The notes beneath the pieces were generated by a model. That model was given only the letters and a program-made list of their open reading frames with translations. It did no database searches and was not told where the DNA came from. From assembly GCA_036771375.1 (NCBI GenBank), contig DAIPHL010000144.1, positions 1-5,488 of the forward strand: a DNA stretch of 5,488 nt, read 5' to 3'. This stretch comes from DAIPHL01 sp036771375 (GTDB taxonomy: Bacteria > Synergistota > Synergistia > Synergistales > Synergistaceae). Shown piece after piece: positions 1 through 5,417 of the stretch; position 1 is the first letter of the stretch; every line of letters starts with the position of its first letter. The position numbers were made by a program, and so were the translations under genes.

Positions 1-9
1 GGTCGGCGC
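1..9 (+). repeat. Left copy of a 9-base inverted repeat shared with the right end
   Basis: GGTCGGCGC is the exact reverse complement of the last nine bases of the window (5480-5488). The match does not extend to a tenth base. It lies inside coding sequence of the truncated left-edge gene. This may be chance or an effect of where the contig was cut. Confidence 0.3.
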
Positions 10-262
10 GTTCGGAAAGGGAGAAGACGGCCGCATCGATCCCACAATCGATCGGCTGCAGACCGGATTCGTCGAACAGGCTCTCCCTCAGACGAGAAGC
101 GAGCCGCCGTCTTTCCCTCTCTGCAAAGGGCAGAAAGAGGAGTTCCTGGCTTTTGCTGTTGTACGCGACGGCACCTTTTTTCGCCAGGTTGACGACGCCG
201 GGATCCTTGATCTTTGCGGGGGCGTTTTCCGTTTCGGGAAGCAACAAGATCTGTCTTTCCAC
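1..262 (-). CDS. Partial gene, N-terminal 87 codons; possible class II (ProRS-like) aminoacyl-tRNA synthetase-type protein
   Basis: An open frame starts at GTG 262-260 and reads off the left edge without a stop, so only the N-terminus is seen. The start is chosen because AAGGAGGT lies six bases upstream. An in-frame GTG at 283-281, behind GAGGAGG, would add seven residues and is the alternative. No signal peptide or membrane segment is visible. Residues 22-71 contain a Gly-Val-Val...Leu-Ala element, then FLPFAERERRRL and a long basic amphipathic helix ending in an E-SGLQ-type turn. This resembles the start of the prolyl-tRNA synthetase catalytic domain (LA-G-Y..LP-G-R...K...REE...AGAQE), but with an insertion and no diagnostic motif 2 or 3 in view. 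The gene lies 77 bp downstream of the aminotransferase on the same strand and probably shares its transcript. That a gene is present is likely; the family assignment is tentative and comes from remembered patterns only. Confidence 0.6.
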   Translation of the reverse strand, partial: MERQILLLPETENAPAKIKDPGVVNLAKKGAVAYNSKSQELLFLPFAERERRRLASRLRESLFDESGLQPIDCGIDAAVFSLSERAD

Positions 263-268
263 GATGAT

Positions 269-276
269 ACCTCCTT
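269..276 (-). promoter_or_regulatory. Shine-Dalgarno site deciding the GTG start of the left-edge gene
   Basis: The minus strand reads AAGGAGGT, a near-perfect anti-SD match, six bases before GTG 262. It is stronger than the GAGGAGG before the alternative in-frame GTG at 283. That is the reason for preferring the shorter protein. Confidence 0.7.
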
Positions 277-339
277 CCTGCACACGGTCCTCCTCGATCT
301 CCGAGGGGGACAAAGGAGAAAAGCGGGGGATTGCCGTCG

Positions 340-1521
340 TCAAAGTCTTTTCACAAACTCGGCAAGGCGTCTTTGGGCCTCCACGATCTCCTCCGCCGTT
401 CTGCAGTAGGCCATTCGCAAATATCCATCTTCGACGCCGAAAGATTGTCCAGGCACCGTCGCAATCCCCGCTTCCTCGAGCAATCTGTGGCAGAATTCGA
501 AAGACGGGACTCCCAGTTTCTTTATGCTCGGGAAGACATAGAAGGCCCCCTTCGGCGTCGAAACATCGATCCCATCGATCTTCGACAGGCCCTCTATCAT
601 GAGATCCCTTCGTTTTTTGTATTCCCGAATCATTCTGTCGGTATCCGGCTGACAGGAGCGAAGGGCCTCCGCAACGCCAGCCTGGGCGAACGAATTCGCA
701 CACGTCGCGATCGCCTGGTGACATTTCATGACGAACTTGTGCGTCTCGGGCGGAATGACCAGCCAACCCACCCGCCAGCCGGTCATGGAGAACGTCTTCG
801 ACGCGCCCGACACCGTGAAGGTTCGTTCCCTCATCCCCGGCAATGTTGCGATACACACGTGAGGGGTATCCTCGTCATATACGAATTTCTCGTAACATTC
901 GTCGGAAACGACCAGAAGATCGTGTTTTTTCGCGATCGCCGCGATCCCCTCGAGCTCACTGCGTGTCGAGGTCGCTCCCGTGGGGTTGTTTGGCGTATTG
1001 ATCACGATGGCCCTCGTCCGGGGCGTGAGTGCCGCCTCGATATCCTCCGGCTGCGGCCGAAAATCGTTTTCAAGGGAGCACGGAACCTTTTTCAAGACAC
1101 CTCCGGCCATTCTGATCTGATCGTCGTATACCGCGAAATAGGGCACGGGGACGATCACTTCGTCACCGGGAGAAAGAAGGGTCAAAAACAGCGTCATCAA
1201 CGCTTCCATCGCTCCTGCGCTGACCACGATTTCTTCGTCGGGATCCAGGGACATACCGTAGTCTCGTTTATATTTTGCCGCAATTTCACACCTCAATTCA
1301 TACGTCCCAGCCATATCCGTATAGTGGACGTTGCCCTTTTCGAGCGCCGCGATCACGGCGCTTTTCGCCCTCTCGGGCGAATCGAAATCGGGCCGGCCGA
1401 TTTCCATATGGATGATGCTTTTCCCGGAGCGTTCCAATGTTCCCGCGCGTGAAAAGATCTCCCGAATTCCGCCCTCGTAATGAATGCCCGCCATATTTTT
1501 ACAGGGTAGGTTGTAATGCAA
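340..1521 (-). CDS. PLP-dependent class I/II aminotransferase (AspC/PatA-like fold type I)
   Basis: This is a complete 393-residue protein, the normal length for the family. It transfers an amino group between an amino acid and a 2-oxo acid through pyridoxal phosphate in the cytosol. Visible landmarks are the N-terminal IGRPDFDSPE (residues 41-50), SAGAMEAL (101-108, phosphate-side loop), NTPNNPTGA (175-183, cofactor-contacting Asn179), SDECYEKF (206-213, Asp207 to the pyridine nitrogen and Tyr210), SGASKTFSMTGWRVGW (238-253, Schiff-base Lys242 and Arg250) and GYLRMAYC (366-373, substrate-carboxylate Arg369). All expected catalytic residues are present. The start is TTG at 1521, supported by AAGGAG eight bases upstream. 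The next in-frame ATG (codon 10) has no ribosome site. The gene is transcribed divergently from the SLH-glycosidase gene and probably together with the left-edge gene. The substrate cannot be told from sequence: aspartate, alanine, aromatic or branched-chain amino acids are all possible. Confidence 0.95.
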   Translation of the reverse strand: MHYNLPCKNMAGIHYEGGIREIFSRAGTLERSGKSIIHMEIGRPDFDSPERAKSAVIAALEKGNVHYTDMAGTYELRCEIAAKYKRDYGMSLDPDEEIVVSAGAMEALMTLFLTLLSPGDEVIVPVPYFAVYDDQIRMAGGVLKKVPCSLENDFRPQPEDIEAALTPRTRAIVINTPNNPTGATSTRSELEGIAAIAKKHDLLVVSDECYEKFVYDEDTPHVCIATLPGMRERTFTVSGASKTFSMTGWRVGWLVIPPETHKFVMKCHQAIATCANSFAQAGVAEALRSCQPDTDRMIREYKKRRDLMIEGLSKIDGIDVSTPKGAFYVFPSIKKLGVPSFEFCHRLLEEAGIATVPGQSFGVEDGYLRMAYCRTAEEIVEAQRRLAEFVKRL

Positions 1522-1529
1522 GGTTATCT

Positions 1530-1535
1530 CTCCTT
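1530..1535 (-). promoter_or_regulatory. Shine-Dalgarno site supporting the TTG start of the aminotransferase
   Basis: The minus strand reads AAGGAG and then eight bases before TTG 1521. No comparable site precedes the ATG at codon 10, so the TTG is taken as the real start. Confidence 0.7.
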
Positions 1536-1585
1536 ATACGCAAAATATCACCTTGGAAGATACCGGTGGAGGGGCTTGTACGTCG

Positions 1586-1614
1586 ATGATACCTTAAGAT
1601 CAAGAATGATTCAA
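1586..1614 (-). promoter_or_regulatory. Probable sigma-70-type promoter of the aminotransferase gene
   Basis: The minus strand carries TTGAAT (1614-1609), a 17-base spacer and TATCAT (1591-1586). That is 4/6 and 5/6 matches to the consensus hexamers at ideal spacing. The predicted transcript would have a leader of about 60 bases before the TTG start. Read by eye only. Confidence 0.5.
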
Positions 1615-1674
1615 TGCCTGAAAATCGATCTGGCCGATTACGAAGAAATACGGTGTCTTCCGTCCGATTTGGGA

Positions 1675-1680
1675 TATAAT
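1675..1680 (+). promoter_or_regulatory. Perfect -10 box (TATAAT) of the SLH-glycosidase promoter
   Basis: TATAAT lies 74 bases upstream of the ATG at 1755 in the divergent intergenic region. No good -35 hexamer is present at 16-18 bases upstream (the best spot, near 1652, reads GGTGTC), and there is no TGn extension. If this box is used it may depend on an activator or another sigma contact. The predicted start of transcription falls near 1687, at the left side of the palindrome described next. Confidence 0.5.
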
Positions 1681-1684
1681 TTTT

Positions 1685-1705
1685 GGGATCGGCGACGCCG
1701 ATTCC
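1685..1705. promoter_or_regulatory. Palindrome / leader hairpin overlapping the predicted transcription start
   Basis: The core ATCGGCG-A-CGCCGAT (1688-1702) is a perfect 15-base interrupted palindrome. It extends to 21 bases (1685-1705) with one G-T mismatch. As RNA it can form a nine-pair stem (one G-U) with a three-base loop. It begins about five bases after the TATAAT box. It could therefore be a repressor operator covering the start site, or a 5' stem-loop that stabilises the mRNA of the secreted glycosidase. The sequence alone does not separate the two. Confidence 0.45.
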
Positions 1706-1754
1706 AAGCGACCGACAAGCTCGACACACTTGTTCGCTATACAAAGGAGACAGA

Positions 1755-3485
1755 ATGAAAAACGCAATTCGTTTCAAAAGAGTCGTCCTCTCGTGCACCA
1801 TCGTTTTCCTCTTTCTTTCACTCTCTCACAGCCATTGCTATGCGATAACGAAAGCGGAGCTTTTCTTCGAATTGTTCACGGAGCTGGGCTACGCGGTAAA
1901 AGAGGAAAATCCGTCCCTGCCGATTGACGTGCCTCCCACACATCGATACGCACGGGAGATCGGCACTTCCGTGCGATACGGGCTGATACCCGAGAGCGTA
2001 TTTTTGCCGGACGATCCGATCAACAGACGTGACGCGGTATTGCTCTCCCTGAAGATGATGGGGTGGGGGTTTGAGACCTCGCTTTACCAGACTCTTTCCT
2101 CCTTGCCGGAGCTCGCGGGCTCCGGAGATCCCGTCTTTTTTTTCGCGGCGGAGATGATCCCCCCAGCGCCGAAAGACATCCTCCTGGACGGACCGACTCC
2201 TCTTTCCAACTCCGGTAGAGATGCGCTGATCTCATGGGTACGCGCCTGTCGGGAATCCGTTCGGTGGAACAGGGTGGTCTCTCATCGCGGAACCGACCTG
2301 ATCCTATATCGTCAAGGCGTGGCCCGTCCGGGAGAAGCAGGTACGCCACGGCAGGACAATCCCGTCGGTGCACCAGCCTGTGAACCACTCTATATCGCCG
2401 CTGTGGCCGTTCAACCGAAACTGATCGATCAAAGGATCGCCTTTGCAGGAAAATTGGGACAAATCAAAGCATCGTTGACGGAGTTCGTCGAAAGCTACGA
2501 GGCCATCGCCGCCGTAAACGGAGGGTTTTTCGCCGGAGGCAGACCCCTGGGTACGATGCTTCTGGATGGCGTTTTCGCCGGGAAACCGCTTCCCGGACGT
2601 TCCGCCGTCGGCTGGAACAACCAAAGCGGTAAACACACCTTCGGCAGTGGGGGTGCCCGAATCGGCGTTCGCACCGCATCCGGATATGTCGAACTCACCC
2701 GCTTCAACGTGGCTCCGGACATGGACGAAGCTTCACTGTACATCCCAGGCATTGCGCGAAACGCGATCGGAACGGCAGGGGATGCCCTGGAGCTTTCGGT
2801 TCGTGACGGAGTGATCGTGGAGCGAAGAGAAGCGACCGAGGGAATACATGAAGTGCCCGAGAACGGAATGTTGATCGTAGCCCGGGGACTTTCCAGAAAC
2901 CTTTTGGAGGAGCTGCAACCCGGATCGACCGTGAATGTCGTGAGCCAATGGGACGACAGGTCATTTCTGGACTGCACGGACGTGATACAGGCCGGTCCGA
3001 TGCTGCTTTTGAACGATCAATTTACGAAAAACCCCGAGACCTTCAAGGCGGACGTTTTGGACAAACGCCACCCAAGAACGATCGTGGGGTCCGACGGAGA
3101 GAGAGTCTTTTGGGCCGTCGTGGACGGGAGGAGTCCCATACACAGTCGAGGCGCCACGATATCGGAGACTCGATGGATCGCCAAGGCTCTGGGTCTCAAA
3201 AACGCGATCAACATGGACGGTGGAGGTTCTTCACAGCTCATCTGGCGGGGAATTTTGATCAATTCTCCGTCCGATGGAAAGGAACGGCCGCTTCCCTATG
3301 CCGTTTTAATGCTTCCGAAGGGTGCGGAGCTCGTCCGGCGAGATGTCGAAACGAGCTTGGCGTATCCGCTCGACGGTGAAGGGCTTGAAAGAGACGTAAA
3401 GCCATCCTTACAGGATGATTCCGGCGTCACACTCGAACCGCAGGGACAGAGCGGCAGGCCGGAGACGGAGGGGTCGCCCAGGTGA
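1755..3485 (+). CDS. Secreted SLH-like domain protein with C-terminal phosphodiester glycosidase (NAGPA) domain
   Basis: This is a complete 576-residue protein. The ATG at 1755 is chosen because AGGAG lies five bases upstream and a Sec signal peptide follows at once: basic KNAIRFKR, a hydrophobic core at 10-23, and likely cleavage after HCYA (residue 30). Residues 31-104 resemble an S-layer homology unit (ITKAELFFELFTELGY, then RYAREIGTSVRYGLIP, then FLPDDPINRRDAV). Residues 127-165 look like a second, diverged unit. The C-terminal half carries the NAGPA phosphodiester glycosidase signature: AAVNGGFF (252-259), RHPRT (438-442), VDGR (456-459) and MDGGGSSQL (487-495). That family cleaves sugar-1-phosphodiester bonds, for example in glycan or cell-wall polymers. 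A charged, probably disordered tail of about 55 residues ends the protein. Inferred role: an envelope-anchored enzyme acting on a surface glycan; the substrate is unknown. The gene stands alone on its strand, tail-to-tail with the desulfurase 10 bp away. Confidence 0.9.
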   Translation: MKNAIRFKRVVLSCTIVFLFLSLSHSHCYAITKAELFFELFTELGYAVKEENPSLPIDVPPTHRYAREIGTSVRYGLIPESVFLPDDPINRRDAVLLSLKMMGWGFETSLYQTLSSLPELAGSGDPVFFFAAEMIPPAPKDILLDGPTPLSNSGRDALISWVRACRESVRWNRVVSHRGTDLILYRQGVARPGEAGTPRQDNPVGAPACEPLYIAAVAVQPKLIDQRIAFAGKLGQIKASLTEFVESYEAIAAVNGGFFAGGRPLGTMLLDGVFAGKPLPGRSAVGWNNQSGKHTFGSGGARIGVRTASGYVELTRFNVAPDMDEASLYIPGIARNAIGTAGDALELSVRDGVIVERREATEGIHEVPENGMLIVARGLSRNLLEELQPGSTVNVVSQWDDRSFLDCTDVIQAGPMLLLNDQFTKNPETFKADVLDKRHPRTIVGSDGERVFWAVVDGRSPIHSRGATISETRWIAKALGLKNAINMDGGGSSQLIWRGILINSPSDGKERPLPYAVLMLPKGAELVRRDVETSLAYPLDGEGLERDVKPSLQDDSGVTLEPQGQSGRPETEGSPR

Positions 3486-3495
3486 GCGCCCAGTC

Positions 3496-4650
3496 TCATT
3501 GCAAGTCGACGATGCGCCGCACGGCGTCGATCGTGTAATCCATCTCCTCGGATGTATTGAAATAGCCGGGAGAAAGACGCAAGGTGCCGCTTGGAAAGGT
3601 TCCGAGCGTTTTGTGGGCAAGAGGCGCACAATGTATCCCCGGACGGGTCTCGATACCGAAATCGCTGGATAGCCCGTCGGCGGCAACGGCGTTGTCGATG
3701 CCATCGCAATTGATCGCAAGCACGGGCACCCGTGGCCGCTTGGCGTCGACACCATGCAATGTGATGCCGGGAATCCTTCGTAAGCCTTCCAACAGACGGC
3801 AGAAGAGCGTCATTTCGTGTTCGAATATTTTTCTCAAGCCATTTGAGGCGATGAAATCGAGCGCGGCGCGCAGTCCGACGATTCCCGGTATGTTCAGCGT
3901 TCCCGACTCGAACTTATCCGGCATCGCGCTCGGCTGAACCTCTTCGTGCGAAAAGCTCCCGGTCCCGCCGGAGATCAAGGGTTCGCAACGCTCGGCGAAA
4001 CGCGGGTTCCACACGATTCCCCCGATCCCCTGAGGCCCCATCAATCCTTTATGGCCCGTAAAACAATATGCGGCGACGCCAAGCGCATCCACGTCGATTT
4101 CGACCAAACCCGCCGTCTGCGCGGCATCGACGACAAGCGGCGTCGAAAAATCCGAACATAGAGACGCAATCGTTTCGAGATCCTGTAAAGAACCGCAGAC
4201 GTTGCTCGCATGAGAGAGAACGACCAGATCGACCTTTTCTCTCAACACCGATCGAAAACCGTCGATGTCGAGATATCCTTCGGAATCACACGAGAGAAAC
4301 TCGACCGAGACGCCCCGTTTTTCGAGCGCCCAAAGCGGCCTTACCACCGCATTGTGCTCCATGGAAGTGGAGAGGACCCTCATGCCCGGGCGCAAAAATC
4401 CTCGCAAAACCGTGTTGATCGACGTCGTGACGTTCGCGGAAAATGTGACAAATCGAGCGTCGGATGCCCCGAACATCGTGGCAATCTTTTCCCTGCAATC
4501 GATCACGGCCTCCATCGTCAAAAGATCCCTGGAAGAAGCGGAGCCTCTGGAGAAATTCGCGCCACCCTCGAGGATGAATGCACTTACGGCCTCTGCGACC
4601 GAATGCGGCTTGGGATACGATGTGGCGGCGTTGTTCAAATAAATCGACAT
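3496..4650 (-). CDS. Cysteine desulfurase-family PLP enzyme (selenium-associated EF2568-like group)
   Basis: A complete 384-residue class V aminotransferase-fold enzyme. The family removes sulfur (or selenium) from (seleno)cysteine, forming alanine and an enzyme persulfide. Seen in order: IYLNNAATSYPKP (3-15), SMEHNA with His99 stacking on PLP, VVDAAQTAG (173-181, Asp175 and Gln178), FTGHKGLMGPQGIGG (197-211, Schiff-base Lys201), KFESGTLNIPGIVGL (246-260) and ETRPGIHCAPLAHKTLG (334-350), with catalytic Cys341 in a short loop. The NNAATSYPKP start, the GTLNIPGI box and the HCAPLAH loop are typical of the group modelled as TIGR01977, known to travel with SelD and selenium-dependent molybdenum hydroxylases. 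Two bases separate its ATG from the yedF stop and there is no Shine-Dalgarno site in front, so translation is probably coupled to yedF. It could instead serve ordinary sulfur transfer; the enzyme class is secure, the selenium role inferred. Confidence 0.93.
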   Translation of the reverse strand: MSIYLNNAATSYPKPHSVAEAVSAFILEGGANFSRGSASSRDLLTMEAVIDCREKIATMFGASDARFVTFSANVTTSINTVLRGFLRPGMRVLSTSMEHNAVVRPLWALEKRGVSVEFLSCDSEGYLDIDGFRSVLREKVDLVVLSHASNVCGSLQDLETIASLCSDFSTPLVVDAAQTAGLVEIDVDALGVAAYCFTGHKGLMGPQGIGGIVWNPRFAERCEPLISGGTGSFSHEEVQPSAMPDKFESGTLNIPGIVGLRAALDFIASNGLRKIFEHEMTLFCRLLEGLRRIPGITLHGVDAKRPRVPVLAINCDGIDNAVAADGLSSDFGIETRPGIHCAPLAHKTLGTFPSGTLRLSPGYFNTSEEMDYTIDAVRRIVDLQ

Positions 4651-4652
4651 TA

Positions 4653-5276
4653 CTAGAGGACGACGGGCCTGTCGGCACCGAAAACACCCTCGGTGATCTC
4701 GAACATGTTGGAGATGCGTCCGACGACGACATCGTCGGTAACGCCGAAGTGTTTTGTACAGGTTCCGCAGACCAGTACGACGACACCGCGATCTTCCAGT
4801 TCCTTCAACGTCGTCGAACAGGAGGAGCTCGAGAGAGAGAGTTTCACCGCGCCGTTCATCAGGGCGATCACAGCGGGAAGTGCATCCGCCGCGGCGATGG
4901 TTCCGAGAAACGATTTCATCAGAAGTTCTCCAAGACCGTCCGAGTGCGGACCGATATATTCAGATGTCATCAGAAGGGCGGACGATTTTCCCTGGGTCCC
5001 CCTCTCTTCGAGCGGTTCGTGCATCGTTTCAACGGACCCTTCGGCAGAGAGCATCGCGCTTATTTCGATGCAATCCTCTCTGTCACGCCGAGTGACTTTG
5101 TATGAAGCATTTTCCAGAAAGCGAGTCACGTTTGTCGCCGATATCTCGTTGTCTACAACGACGCAGACGGCCGGTTCTTCGTTGAGGACGAGGTCTCTCG
5201 TCAACATGACAGGCTTGGGACAGAGCAGCCCCCTTGCGTCAAGTACCTTCGTCGGGCGGTCTTTCGAAGTCGTCAA
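4653..5276 (-). CDS. yedF: Selenium metabolism protein YedF (TusA-like plus DsrE-like domains)
   Basis: A complete 207-residue, two-domain cytosolic protein. Residues 9-75 form a TusA/SirA-like domain with the hallmark LDARGLLCPKPV, whose CPxP cysteine (Cys19) is the expected sulfur/selenium-carrying residue. Residues 98-207 form a DsrE-like domain with GELLMKSFLGT (116-126), a small-residue/Ser-rich strand (142-153) and VLVCGTCTKHFGV (167-179, a Cys170-x-x-Cys173 pair), then GRISNMFEI. This order matches the family modelled as TIGR03527, found almost only in genomes with SelD. The exact reaction is not established; a carrier or delivery role is inferred. TTG 5276 is the start: AGGAGG lies seven bases upstream and an in-frame TGA at 5294-5292 bars any longer form. 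It is the first gene of an operon with the desulfurase. Confidence 0.93.
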   Translation of the reverse strand: MTTSKDRPTKVLDARGLLCPKPVMLTRDLVLNEEPAVCVVVDNEISATNVTRFLENASYKVTRRDREDCIEISAMLSAEGSVETMHEPLEERGTQGKSSALLMTSEYIGPHSDGLGELLMKSFLGTIAAADALPAVIALMNGAVKLSLSSSSCSTTLKELEDRGVVVLVCGTCTKHFGVTDDVVVGRISNMFEITEGVFGADRPVVL

Positions 5277-5283
5277 ATCGATC

Positions 5284-5289
5284 CCTCCT
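5284..5289 (-). promoter_or_regulatory. yedF: Shine-Dalgarno site supporting the TTG start of yedF
   Basis: The minus strand reads AGGAGG seven bases before TTG 5276. Because an in-frame stop lies just upstream (5294-5292), this site and the TTG form the only sensible start for the domain. Confidence 0.75.
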
Positions 5290-5321
5290 GGTCACTATCA
5301 TGAGGTGAGGTTGAAAAAGTC

Positions 5322-5350
5322 AATATACTACGGAGGTTTTCCCAAGACAA
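5322..5350 (-). promoter_or_regulatory. Probable promoter of the yedF-desulfurase operon
   Basis: The minus strand has TTGTCT (5350-5345), a 17-base spacer and TATATT (5327-5322), which are 4/6 and 5/6 matches. The leader to the TTG start would be about 40 bases and holds no riboswitch-like structure that I can see. A second TTGACT (5323-5318) has no usable -10 box, since its partner would overlap the Shine-Dalgarno site. Confidence 0.45.
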
Positions 5351-5399
5351 CCGTCAAAATCCTGAATTTCGTCGGACCTGTCGAAAAACCAAGGAGGGA

Positions 5400-5417
5400 A
5401 ACCCGGTCGCTCGGGTT
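5400..5417 (-). terminator. Small hairpin at the end of the possible right-edge gene (weak terminator candidate)
   Basis: AACCCG (5417-5412 on the minus strand) pairs perfectly with CGGGTT (5405-5400) around a six-base loop. It directly overlaps the TAA at 5418-5416. A run of five T residues follows on the minus strand, but only about eleven bases later, so this is not a canonical intrinsic terminator. Confidence 0.25.

Noticed and set aside
30..56. Imperfect inverted repeat with two ATCGAT copies around CCCACA
   Set aside because: It lies inside the coding sequence of the left-edge gene, has a bulge, and arises from two Ile-Asp codon pairs; no sign of regulatory use.
291..305. Five-pair hairpin CCTCG/CGAGG between the aminotransferase and the left-edge gene as a terminator
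   Set aside because: The stem is too short and is not followed by a T-tract; the two genes more likely share a transcript.
88..342. Readthrough of the aminotransferase TGA as selenocysteine into the following open frame
   Set aside because: The protein already ends at the usual family C-terminus, the downstream peptide looks like an out-of-frame reading of the next gene, and no SECIS-like hairpin is evident after the TGA.
331..1452. Long plus-strand open frame opposite the aminotransferase
   Set aside because: It is an antisense shadow: its product is Arg/His-rich with no domain, while the minus strand shows every catalytic motif of an aminotransferase.
1683..1754. An upstream TTG start at 1683 that would add 24 residues to the SLH-glycosidase protein
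   Set aside because: It would bury the signal peptide, starts about at the predicted transcription start and has no ribosome site; the ATG at 1755 has AGGAG at ideal distance.
1516..1758. An 80-codon plus-strand frame spanning the divergent intergenic region and ending at the glycosidase start codon
   Set aside because: It has only a weak ribosome site, overlaps the aminotransferase start, contains both predicted promoters and the palindrome, and its Arg-rich product resembles no family.
3506..3530. GC-rich dyad near the desulfurase C-terminus as a terminator for the glycosidase gene
   Set aside because: The loop is only two bases, the stem needs a large bulge and no T-tract follows; it lies in coding sequence.
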